From assembly GCF_001431315.2 (NCBI RefSeq), contig NZ_LKHV02000001.1, forward strand, positions 1 to 64,000: DNA of 64,000 nucleotides, read 5' to 3'. A program made the translations under genes and the position numbers. Shown here one piece after another: positions 56,871 through 64,000 of the stretch. Numbering within the stretch: the stretch's first letter is position 1; the number at the start of each line of letters is the position of its first letter. Below the pieces are notes generated by a model that saw only the letters and a list, made by a program, of their open reading frames with translations, was not told the DNA's origin and made no database searches. Source of the stretch: Candidatus Berkiella cookevillensis (lineage in GTDB: Bacteria > Pseudomonadota > Gammaproteobacteria > Berkiellales > Berkiellaceae).

Positions 56871-58043
56871 TCACAGTCTGTGTTGATAATCTCGAATTGA
56901 AAAACCTTGTAGTGCGCCCTCAAATTTCTTTCCAAGAGCAATCACTTTAAAGAGTTCACCCATTTCATGGGGTTGCAATAGCATTTGTAGCGCATGGGAT
57001 TGAACTGCGCGTTGTTTCTCATCTTGAGAAATACTTATGTTTTCTAAAATATTTAAGGCTAATAAAAAACTAGCCTGATTGGTATAGCCTAGGGTATTTA
57101 ATCCCAATGCCTGTGCGGCATTATGTAATTGGCTGAAATTCACGTGTGCTGTGATATCTTGTTCTCCTACTTGGCTAAAGTAATTGGCATGTGTTTGATG
57201 TTTGTAGTGGCACATTAGGGTGCCTTCTGAGCGATCAGGATGATAAAAAGTGTGCCTATCAAAACCATAATCAATAAACAGCATAACGCCTTTTTCAAGG
57301 ACAGTGGACAATTCACTTATCCATGTATCAATATTGGTATTAATTTCACTGATATAATTGCTTGGTAGAGCTTCTTCGAGTTGCGACATCTCTCTTTCTA
57401 CACAATGGATGAATGTTGGATCGGTGCTTTTTTCAAAAAATAATACAAAATCGCCGTCTTGTTGCCGATCTTTTACATCGACAAAACCTTGTAATGCTTG
57501 CGTGTTATGGGAGTGTTGAAAAATTTCTATGGGTAAGGCATCTAAAAATTCATTACTGATAATCGTGCCCTGAAAAGCTTTAGGTAAATCGGAGAGTTGT
57601 TGTACCCATTCTATATGGTGTGCTAAATCGGGTATTTGTCTTGAAAGATACTCTTTTTGTTTGGTAATCAGTGCTGGGCTGATTTCTAAAATAAAATATT
57701 TCTCTGGTAAGGCTTGGTGCGTTGCCAAAGTAGATAAGATGTCAGTAGCCATTTTGCCACGACCTGCGCCCAGTTCTAAAAGATAATGGGGCTTTTTTTC
57801 TAATTGGCTTTGTATCTCTATGATCTGTCTTGCAATGCACTCTGAAAATAAAGAAGACATATGTGGTGCAGTGCTAAAATCGCCTTGTGCACCAATATTT
57901 ATCGCAGAATTACAATAATACCCTAATTCTGGATGATACAGCGCTAAATGCATGAATTCAGAAAAAGGAATGGGGCCTTTGTCAAGAATATACGCTTTGA
58001 TAAGCGTGGCCAGTGGGGTAGAGATGTTTTGTGTATGCATCAT
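56871..58043 (-). CDS. MidA/NDUFAF7-like SAM-dependent methyltransferase
   Basis: Class I methyltransferase of the DUF185 family. The 390 residues show the family start (GPIPFSEFMHLALYHPELGYY), GDFSTAPHMSSLF, the SAM motif LLELGAGRGKMATDIL and ISNEFLDALPIE. The mitochondrial homologue methylates an arginine of complex I; the bacterial target is not established. It starts 14 bases after the folB stop. Two adjacent in-frame ATGs open the gene, so the start is uncertain by one codon. Confidence 0.9.
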   Translation of the reverse strand: MMHTQNISTPLATLIKAYILDKGPIPFSEFMHLALYHPELGYYCNSAINIGAQGDFSTAPHMSSLFSECIARQIIEIQSQLEKKPHYLLELGAGRGKMATDILSTLATHQALPEKYFILEISPALITKQKEYLSRQIPDLAHHIEWVQQLSDLPKAFQGTIISNEFLDALPIEIFQHSHNTQALQGFVDVKDRQQDGDFVLFFEKSTDPTFIHCVEREMSQLEEALPSNYISEINTNIDTWISELSTVLEKGVMLFIDYGFDRHTFYHPDRSEGTLMCHYKHQTHANYFSQVGEQDITAHVNFSQLHNAAQALGLNTLGYTNQASFLLALNILENISISQDEKQRAVQSHALQMLLQPHEMGELFKVIALGKKFEGALQGFSIRDYQHRL

Positions 58044-58057
58044 GGATAATCGTTTAC

Positions 58058-58411
58058 TTATAGCTTACGCTGCCGTTCAATGGTAAAAACAATCGCCTTT
58101 GCTTGTAAATTAGCATAGGGCTTGTTAATAGAGAGTTTGATCCAAGGCGTTGCAAATTGTTCAAACAGTGATTGTACTAAGCGGTTTGCTAAGGTTTCTA
58201 TGAGTTGAAAATGATGGGTCGCGGCAAATTGCTGAATATGCAGAATGATTGCATCATAATCGATGGTTTCTGCTAATTGATCGCTGCCTTCAGACAGTGG
58301 TGGTAAAGCATAGGCGATATCCACGATTAGGGTTTGAGGGACTGTTTTTTCCCAGTCATACACACCTATTAAGGTATTTAACTTAATGGTTTTGATTTCT
58401 ATAATATCCAT
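58058..58411 (-). CDS. folB: Dihydroneopterin aldolase
   Basis: Folate pathway enzyme that cleaves dihydroneopterin. The 117 residues (E. coli 122) open with IIEIKTIKLNTLIGVYDWEK, whose Glu lies in the family position, and contain DYDAIILHIQQF and LIETLANRLVQ with conserved Glu. The Lys in the SINKPYA segment matches the catalytic Lys. It pairs with the methyltransferase gene and is divergent from plsY, as folB and plsY often are. Confidence 0.93.
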   Translation of the reverse strand: MDIIEIKTIKLNTLIGVYDWEKTVPQTLIVDIAYALPPLSEGSDQLAETIDYDAIILHIQQFAATHHFQLIETLANRLVQSLFEQFATPWIKLSINKPYANLQAKAIVFTIERQRKL

Positions 58412-58475
58412 GTGGAGCCTCTGTTGTGGATTTGCGCTTCAAACCTAACCATGATCTTGTCTTAAATCAGAGCAG

Positions 58476-58602
58476 TATAGTCACAGCGCATGAGCTTTTG
58501 GGTAGGCGTCAAGCCTCGAGCAACCGGAATGTACATAAAAGTACATGAGGATTGCGAGATGGCGAAGACAACACCCCCAAAAATTCATGTGTGAAGACTA
58601 TA
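58476..58602 (+). repeat. Repeat family B, copy 2
   Basis: Homologous to 38094-38248 in the same orientation. Its ends form imperfect inverted repeats: TATAGTC with CATGAGCTTTTGGG on the left against TATAGTC with CATGAATTTTTGGG read inward from the right. The centre has a hairpin GTAC-ATAAAA-GTAC. It sits in the divergent folB-plsY gap, so it may overlap promoters. Confidence 0.75.
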
Positions 58603-58657
58603 ATCCTGTTATGATGAGCGCCATTCATAAGAGCCAAAGATACTAAGCCTGTCGCAA

Positions 58658-59272
58658 ATGTCAAATTTAATCTCCTTCTTGCCTTTAGGTTTGTTGTTTA
58701 TTGCTACCTATTTATTAGCATCGCTTTCATCTGCCATTGTTGTCTGTCGATTATTTTCTTTGCCAGATCCCAGAACCACAGGCTCTAAAAATCCAGGCGC
58801 AACCAATGTATTGCGTATTGGCAGTAAACTCCCCGCTTTTCTAACCTTGCTGGGTGATGTGCTCAAAGGTTTTATTCCGGTACTTGTCGCTGCGCAGCTC
58901 TTCCAGGAACCCACTTATACGGCTTGGGTATTGTTTGTGGCTTTTTTAGGGCATTGTTTTCCACTTTACTATGGTTTTGAAGGGGGCAAAGGGGTTGCAA
59001 CGGCATTGGGTAGTCTTTTTGCTTTTTCTTGGTTGGTTGGTGCGTGTACAGCAGGCCTTTGGTTATTTATGGCCTTTATTTTTCGCTTTTCTTCTTTGGC
59101 TTCTTTGGTCTCTTTAAGCGTATGCCCTCTTTTTGCATACGCATTTATTTCCAGTTATGCTGCCATTCCTTTGTGTATGCTTGCAATTATTGTCATTTAT
59201 CGTCATCGCGCAAATGTAGTACGTTTGTGGCAAGGTACAGAAAGTAAAATTGGTAGCAAGAAAAAAACCTAG
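58658..59272 (+). CDS. plsY: Glycerol-3-phosphate acyltransferase PlsY
   Basis: Membrane acyl-phosphate:glycerol-3-phosphate acyltransferase, first step of phospholipid synthesis. The 204 residues (E. coli 205) show the three PlsY motifs: SSAIVVCRLFSLPDPRTTGSKNPGATNV, the glycine-rich LGDVLKG region and YGFEGGKGVATALG. About five membrane helices are visible. With plsC at 6745 it supplies the acyl-transfer steps to phosphatidic acid. Confidence 0.95.
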   Translation: MSNLISFLPLGLLFIATYLLASLSSAIVVCRLFSLPDPRTTGSKNPGATNVLRIGSKLPAFLTLLGDVLKGFIPVLVAAQLFQEPTYTAWVLFVAFLGHCFPLYYGFEGGKGVATALGSLFAFSWLVGACTAGLWLFMAFIFRFSSLASLVSLSVCPLFAYAFISSYAAIPLCMLAIIVIYRHRANVVRLWQGTESKIGSKKKT

Positions 59273-59284
59273 CAGAAAAAATGT

Positions 59285-59339
59285 CCCTTGCGTTGCTCAA
59301 AGCATCTATGCCTTGAGTAAAGGGCTAGGTATTATTTTT
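59285..59339. terminator. Putative bidirectional terminator between plsY and tsaD
   Basis: CCCTT (59285-59289) pairs with AAGGG (59320-59324), enclosing CTCAA-A-GCA and TGC-C-TTGAG (59296-59317). A T-rich stretch ATTATTTTT follows near 59331. The genes on both sides converge here. Confidence 0.5.
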
Positions 59340-59345
59340 GTAAAA

Positions 59346-60368
59346 TTAAGCTGATTTCTCAGGTGCCTTTAATTCACTCAATGGCCAGCGTGGGCGTACC
59401 TGTATAGAAAAATCACTTTTCTCATCACGCATGAGACGTTGTGCGCCTGCATAGGCAATCATTGCACCATTATCCGTGCAATATTTCAGCGGGGGGAAAT
59501 AAATATGGCATTCTTCTTTTTCAGCCAAAGCAGAGAGTGCTTTTCTTAAAGTCAGATTAGCAGATACACCGCCTGCAACGACTAAACGGCTAATGCCTGT
59601 TTGTAACAGTGCTCGGTGCATTTTTTTGCATAAAATATCGGCAATGGTTTCTTCAAATTGTGCTGCAATATCGGCTTTGTTCTCGTCGGAGAGCTCAGTT
59701 TTATGAATGACATTGGCTACATGGGTTTTAAGACCGCTGAAACTGAAATTTAAATCCTCTCGATGTAGTAACGGACGAGGAAATTGAAATTTTTTCGCAT
59801 TGCCATTTTGAGCTAATTTTTCTAGGTGTGGCCCCCCTGGATAAGGAAGCCCTAAGAGTTTGGCAGTTTTATCAAAAGCTTCACCAACCGCATCATCCAG
59901 ACTTTCACCCAAGATTTCATAGTCGCCTAAAGTGCGAACACTGATAATTTGCGTGTGGCCACCAGAAATGAGGAGTGCAAGAAAGGGAAATGAGGGCGCT
60001 GGCTCTGCCAGCATAGGCGCGAGTAAATGTCCTTCTAAATGATGGACACCGATGGTTGGAATTTTCCAAGCAAAGCCTAAGCCTTGTGCAATAGTGGCAC
60101 CCACCATCAGTGCACCTGCAAGTCCTGGGCCTTTGGTATAGGCAATACCATCAATATCTTCTGATTTTAGCTGCGCAGCCTCTAATACAGCACTGATGAG
60201 CGGTATTACTTTTTGGATATGGTCGCGAGAAGCAAGCTCTGGAACCACGCCACCATATTTTTGGTGTGATAGCTGGCTGTATAGGGCGTCTGCTAATATG
60301 CCTCTTTCACTATCATAAATAGCGATTCCGGTGTCATCACAAGAGCTTTCTATCCCCAAAATACGCAT
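59346..60368 (-). CDS. tsaD: tRNA N6-adenosine threonylcarbamoyltransferase TsaD
   Basis: Transfers threonylcarbamoyl to A37 of ANN-decoding tRNAs with TsaB and TsaE. The 340 residues (E. coli 337) start [19 protein letters not shown]. The metal-binding [12 protein letters not shown] and the nucleotide-binding [14 protein letters not shown] and [13 protein letters not shown] are intact. It is divergent from rpsU, exactly as tsaD and the rpsU-dnaG-rpoD operon are in E. coli. Confidence 0.97.
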   Translation of the reverse strand: MRILGIESSCDDTGIAIYDSERGILADALYSQLSHQKYGGVVPELASRDHIQKVIPLISAVLEAAQLKSEDIDGIAYTKGPGLAGALMVGATIAQGLGFAWKIPTIGVHHLEGHLLAPMLAEPAPSFPFLALLISGGHTQIISVRTLGDYEILGESLDDAVGEAFDKTAKLLGLPYPGGPHLEKLAQNGNAKKFQFPRPLLHREDLNFSFSGLKTHVANVIHKTELSDENKADIAAQFEETIADILCKKMHRALLQTGISRLVVAGGVSANLTLRKALSALAEKEECHIYFPPLKYCTDNGAMIAYAGAQRLMRDEKSDFSIQVRPRWPLSELKAPEKSA

Positions 60369-60604
60369 TTAGCTTAACCTTTATCTGAAATCAGTGTAAA
60401 ATTACTTGCCTAGATTACTCTTTGCAATTAAAAAATGGTGAGTCTTGTGCTTCGGTTGGCAGTCCTTCAGTAGGATGTCTCCGTTTCAGCAAGAACCCAA
60501 ATGTCAAATTTGAGTAGCTTAGTCAGTTTATATCGAGGTATTATTTTGTAATTCGCTGTAAAGTTCAACAGCCAGCTTAGTATTTTCCTTGAAAAAGAAA
60601 AAAA

Positions 60605-60624
60605 GTTATATAAACTTATATAAC
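60605..60624. promoter_or_regulatory. 20-base palindrome upstream of rpsU
   Basis: GTTATATAAACTTATATAAC is a near-perfect inverted repeat, 36 bases before the rpsU ATG. It could hold a -10 element or be a repressor site; it does not match the LexA box seen before rpsU in E. coli. Confidence 0.4.
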
Positions 60625-60659
60625 CTGAAGTTAACTAGCATATAAGGGGTGAATGTTCA

Positions 60660-60929
60660 ATGCCTGGAATTAAAGTTCGGGATAACGAAGGCTTCGATTC
60701 AGCAGTGCGTCGATTCAAACGTGTTGTAGAGAAGTCAGGTATTTTGTCTGAAATGCGTCGTCGTGAATTCCACGAAACACCTTCTATGAAGCGTAAGCGT
60801 GCCTTAGCTGCAGCAGTGAAACGTTATCGCAAAAAACTCAATCGCGATGGCAAGGGTGGAAAAGATTTTGCTGGTGGTCGTGGTGGCGCTCGTCGCATGC
60901 CGTTTACCAGTGAAGAGAAAGGTCATTAA
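60660..60929 (+). CDS. rpsU: 30S ribosomal protein bS21, extended
   Basis: Small-subunit protein near the anti-Shine-Dalgarno region. The first 60 residues match bS21: [21 protein letters not shown], then [12 protein letters not shown]. The protein is 89 residues against 71 in E. coli, because a Gly/Arg-rich tail ([19 protein letters not shown]) replaces the short E. coli end. The ATG at 60660 has AAGGGG ten bases upstream. It heads the macromolecular synthesis operon. Confidence 0.95.
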   Translation: MPGIKVRDNEGFDSAVRRFKRVVEKSGILSEMRRREFHETPSMKRKRALAAAVKRYRKKLNRDGKGGKDFAGGRGGARRMPFTSEEKGH

Positions 60930-60987
60930 AAATCAGTGACTTGCTTTTCGATTACACGTTTTTTTATGCTGTTTTGGGGCTAATAAC

Positions 60988-61446
60988 ATGTCAGAACAAT
61001 CGATTAAAAATCAACTTCAAGAAGCTGTCAAAGACGCTATGCGTGCTAAAGATAAAGACAAGCTTTCTGTAATGAGAATGATATTAGCCGAGTTTAAGCA
61101 AGTGGAAGTGGATAAGCGTATAGAGCTAGACAAAACACAAGAGCTTGCCATTTTAGATAGAATGGAAAAACAGCGTAAAGAAGCCCAAGAGCAATTTATT
61201 CAAGCAAATCGTACAGATTTGGCTGAGAAAGAAGCTTATGAGATTCAGGTAATCCAAGCTTTTAAACCCGTTGCACTTTCTGCCAAAGAAGTAGAAGCAG
61301 AAATCCAGCAAGCTATTTTTGAAACGGGCGCATCTGAAGCCAAAGATATGGGTAAAGTGATGGCGATCTTAAAGCCTAAATTACAAGGCAGGGCTGACAT
61401 TGCCCAAGTAAGCAGCCATGTGAAGATGCTTTTGGCAAAGGAATGA
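60988..61446 (+). CDS. GatB/YqeY domain protein
   Basis: Small soluble protein of the YqeY family, related to the tRNA-binding domain of GatB. The 152 residues show KNQLQEAVKDAMRAKDKDKLSVMRMILAEFKQ, and the C-terminal GKVMAILKPKLQGRADIAQVSSHVKMLLA. Family members lie between rpsU and dnaG in many bacteria, as here. The biological role is not established. Confidence 0.92.
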   Translation: MSEQSIKNQLQEAVKDAMRAKDKDKLSVMRMILAEFKQVEVDKRIELDKTQELAILDRMEKQRKEAQEQFIQANRTDLAEKEAYEIQVIQAFKPVALSAKEVEAEIQQAIFETGASEAKDMGKVMAILKPKLQGRADIAQVSSHVKMLLAKE

Positions 61447-61462
61447 GTTCTGTAATTAAGTT

Positions 61463-63352
61463 ATGAACCATCAAAAAGGTGGATTATTAACAGACGATTT
61501 CATTCGATCTCTTCTTGAAAAAACGGATATTGTGCAGCTTGTTCATCAAAGTGTACCCCTAAAGAAAGCGGGTACAAATTATGTGGCATGCTGTCCTTTT
61601 CATAATGAAAAGTCTCCTTCCTTTACCGTTACGCCCAACAAGCAGTTTTATCATTGCTTTGGTTGTGGGGTGAGCGGTGATGCGATTAGCTTTTTGCGCA
61701 CTTTTTATAATCTAAATTTTATGGAAGCGGTAGAGCGCTTAGCTGCCCATCTGGGGGTGCCGGTTCCGCAAACACAACACAGTCATCAAGAAAATCGTGA
61801 TGTATTGAAGCCTTACCTTGTACTCTTAGAAAAGGTTGCAAGCTTTTATCAACATGCTTTAAAACATCATTCTGACAATCAAACGCCTATTCAATATCTC
61901 AAAAAACGTGGTTTGGAAGGTCTGACCGCTAAAATGTTTCGAGTGGGGTATGCACCTGCGCATTGGGATAATTTGGTGCGCCATTTTGGTGAAGAGACGG
62001 AAAATATAGCACGCTTAGAAAAATTGGGACTTATCATACGTCATGAAAAAGGCCATTATTTTGATAGGTTTCGTCATCGCATTATGTTTCCTATTCGTAA
62101 CCGCAAGGGAGAAGTAATTGGTTTTGGTGGACGTGTTATCGATGAAAAAGATACACCAAAATACATGAATTCGCCTGAGAGTATTGTCTTTAAAAAAGGT
62201 AATCATTTATATGGACAATATGAAGCACATTTGCAACACAATCAGTGGAAAACCGCGATCTGTGTAGAAGGCTATTTGGATGTAATCGGTTTGTATCAAC
62301 AAGGGGTAATGGGCGCTTTTGCAACCATGGGTACCGCATTGTCCGAACAGCACATTAAAAGATTTTTTCAACTTTCAGATGAGGTAGTATTTTGTTTTGA
62401 TGGTGACAAAGCAGGACGTAATGCCGCATGGAAAGCCTTGGAAGTATTGTTGCCACACTATAATGAGCAAAAGCACGTAAAATTCTTATTTTTGCCAGAA
62501 GGTGATGATCCTGATTCCTATATTCGTATTCATGGTAAAGAAGAATTCATCACGCAATTGAAAAAAAGCTTATCGTTATCTGAATATTTTTTCTCAACCT
62601 TGTGTGACAAATATCCGCCGAACAATGTTGAAAATAGAGCACAACTGATTCGAGTGGGTCGGCAATATATTGATCAATTGCCCAAAAGCACTTATCAGCG
62701 CATGATGACAGAAGCATTGGCGCAGCTTACTTCAACCTCACAGCACATTGTGACGCAGAAATATAATTTTCTCTCTAAGACGCAGCAGCCCTTTAAATCC
62801 TATCAGCAATCTTATGATGCGCATCGAGGTGGTAGCTATTCACCTTATAATAAAAAAAATCAAAATAATTACACAAAACAGAATTATTATAATAAGCAGG
62901 CAGAGCCGGTGTCTGCACCACCCCCTTTGTTGAGTCCTTCTTATATTGCCAGCGGTTTGCTTCTGACGGAGCCTGCTTTGATTGAGATTGTTGGCAAACA
63001 ATCTGTATGGGAAGAAATTAATATACCTGGTTTGAGTTTGTTGAAAGCCCTGTGTGATTTATTATTGACGACACCTGTGACGGCACCAGATGCTTTGATG
63101 GTCTCGTTGTTGGAAAGGGGCTTTACACGTAATTTGTTGCAGCAGTGTTCTAATAAAGTTAAGTTTATTCCGCCTGAGGGTAGGAAAGAGGAGCTTTTAG
63201 GAGCACTGGATAGAATATTAGTGATAGGTCGCACTCAAATCATTGAGAATCTTTTGAAAAAATCAGAATCTCAAGAATTGAACAGTGAGGAAAAAGCCAT
63301 ACTGAAAAAATTCTTAACTTTTCGGGAATCTTCTGGCGAGAATGAAATCTAA
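61463..63352 (+). CDS. dnaG: DNA primase
   Basis: Makes RNA primers at replication forks. The 629 residues (E. coli 581) have the zinc-binding domain with Cys44, His47, Cys65 and Cys68 (CPFHNEKSPSF, FYHCFGCG), the TOPRIM catalytic core with CVEGYLDVIGLYQQG and FCFDGDKAGRNAAWKAL, and a C-terminal DnaB-binding domain. Between core and C-terminal domain (near residues 450-490) is a low-complexity linker rich in Asn, Tyr, Lys and Gln, which partly accounts for the extra length. Confidence 0.96.
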   Translation: MNHQKGGLLTDDFIRSLLEKTDIVQLVHQSVPLKKAGTNYVACCPFHNEKSPSFTVTPNKQFYHCFGCGVSGDAISFLRTFYNLNFMEAVERLAAHLGVPVPQTQHSHQENRDVLKPYLVLLEKVASFYQHALKHHSDNQTPIQYLKKRGLEGLTAKMFRVGYAPAHWDNLVRHFGEETENIARLEKLGLIIRHEKGHYFDRFRHRIMFPIRNRKGEVIGFGGRVIDEKDTPKYMNSPESIVFKKGNHLYGQYEAHLQHNQWKTAICVEGYLDVIGLYQQGVMGAFATMGTALSEQHIKRFFQLSDEVVFCFDGDKAGRNAAWKALEVLLPHYNEQKHVKFLFLPEGDDPDSYIRIHGKEEFITQLKKSLSLSEYFFSTLCDKYPPNNVENRAQLIRVGRQYIDQLPKSTYQRMMTEALAQLTSTSQHIVTQKYNFLSKTQQPFKSYQQSYDAHRGGSYSPYNKKNQNNYTKQNYYNKQAEPVSAPPPLLSPSYIASGLLLTEPALIEIVGKQSVWEEINIPGLSLLKALCDLLLTTPVTAPDALMVSLLERGFTRNLLQQCSNKVKFIPPEGRKEELLGALDRILVIGRTQIIENLLKKSESQELNSEEKAILKKFLTFRESSGENEI

Positions 63353-63493
63353 AAAAGCAATACAAGGACATATTTCTTAATTTAGCATTCTAACAGTACT
63401 AGATTAATTGGCAAAATGAGGATAAAATCGACGGTTACCTGAATTCAAGGTGTTTTAGTCGCACATTAAATCAAGCGAAAGGTGTATGCGTAT

Positions 63494-64000
63494 ATGAGTT
63501 ATGTCGATCACGATGAGGCACAACAATCTCAGCTGCAAGATCTCATTGCAGCCGGTAAAGAAAAGGGTTACTTAACCTATGCAGAGGTAAGTGACTTACT
63601 TCCTTATCATGTTGTTGATCCTGAACAAGTTGAAGACATCATCAATATGATGACCGATATGGGGATCTCTGTTTATGAGGTAGCACCTGATGAAGACGAA
63701 TTGTCTTTAGGTAATGATTTTAGCAATGCGCATGATAATGGCGATGGCATTTCTTTTTCTCCAGATAGTGAGTTCGGGCGCACTACTGATCCTGTAAGAA
63801 TGTACATGCGTGAAATGGGTACAGTTGAGTTACTCACACGCCAAGGCGAAATTGAAATCGCTAAAAGAATTGAAGTGGGCATCAAGCAAGTGCTCTCTAC
63901 TTTGGCAACCTATCCTCCCAATGTTAAATATGTTTTGGATGAATATCACCGTATTCGCAGTAGTGAAGGGCGTTTGGGAGACTTTATTACAGGATTCGTG
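63494..64000 (+). CDS. rpoD: RNA polymerase sigma factor RpoD (5' part, cut by window end)
   Basis: Primary sigma factor, last gene of the rpsU-yqeY-dnaG-rpoD operon. The first 169 codons are present. Region 1.1 reads LIAAGKEKGYLTYAEVSDLLP, and region 1.2 begins GRTTDPVRMYMREMGTVELLTRQGEIEIAKRIE. The acidic stretch between them is shorter than in E. coli. The ATG at 63494 has AAAGG 11 bases upstream; an ATG at 63486 is out of frame. The gene continues past the window. Confidence 0.97.
   Translation, partial: MSYVDHDEAQQSQLQDLIAAGKEKGYLTYAEVSDLLPYHVVDPEQVEDIINMMTDMGISVYEVAPDEDELSLGNDFSNAHDNGDGISFSPDSEFGRTTDPVRMYMREMGTVELLTRQGEIEIAKRIEVGIKQVLSTLATYPPNVKYVLDEYHRIRSSEGRLGDFITGFV

Overview
The window opens on the GTG start codon of dnaA and ends inside rpoD, so it looks like a chromosome linearised at dnaA. 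The protein set (rsmB, fmt and def beside trkAH, a bS21-YqeY-DnaG-RpoD operon, the bacterial-specific RMF, aerobic HemF, E. coli-type GyrB with the long insert) places it in the Gammaproteobacteria. The DNA is moderately AT-rich and repeats are frequent. The long unknown proteins with internal hydrophobic stretches would fit an intracellular relative of Coxiella, Legionella or Berkiella, but that placement is an inference. No rRNA, tRNA, CRISPR array, insertion sequence or prophage was recognised.

Layout. 1-6748: dnaA-dnaN-recF-(gap)-gyrB, with three parS centromere sites and a cluster of DnaA boxes. 6745-12593: a reverse-strand block plsC, phrB, gmhB, glyS, glyQ. 12594-17765: an accessory insert holding an unknown membrane protein, a compact reverse-strand RiPP cluster (double-glycine precursor peptide, secreted repeat protein, graspetide-type ATP-grasp ligase) and a PAP2 phosphatase. 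17742-23382: trkH, trkA, rsmB, fmt, def in reverse. 23513-33221: LysM protein, dprA, smg, topA, hemF, an unknown protein, aroE, a small unknown and a polysaccharide deacetylase, all forward. 33483-46632: mixed housekeeping genes (gamma carbonic anhydrase, gor, prlC, rmf, an ABC-F protein, bioB/bioC, comF, an unknown/J-domain pair, modA, SIMPL). 46647-58411: VOC protein, rsmJ, a permease, ftsX-ftsE-ftsY, an M16 peptidase pair, rsmD, cca, a MidA-type methyltransferase and folB. 58658-64000: plsY, tsaD and the macromolecular synthesis operon rpsU-yqeY-dnaG-rpoD.

The order gyrB-plsC-gmhB-glyS-glyQ ... trkA-rsmB-fmt-def-LysM-dprA ... hemF-aroE follows the Pseudomonas dnaA-side order. The region 12594-17765 interrupts that backbone and is the most likely site of acquired genes.

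The most interesting items are: the candidate graspetide (omega-ester/omega-amide peptide) cluster at 14069-16545, whose 19-residue core does not match the core motifs I know; two housekeeping genes, aroE and rsmD, that have no ATG, GTG or TTG at their homology-supported starts and appear to use ATT and ATA; parS sites written inside recF; and four families of palindromic intergenic repeats, including a multi-hairpin element present twice in opposite orientation.
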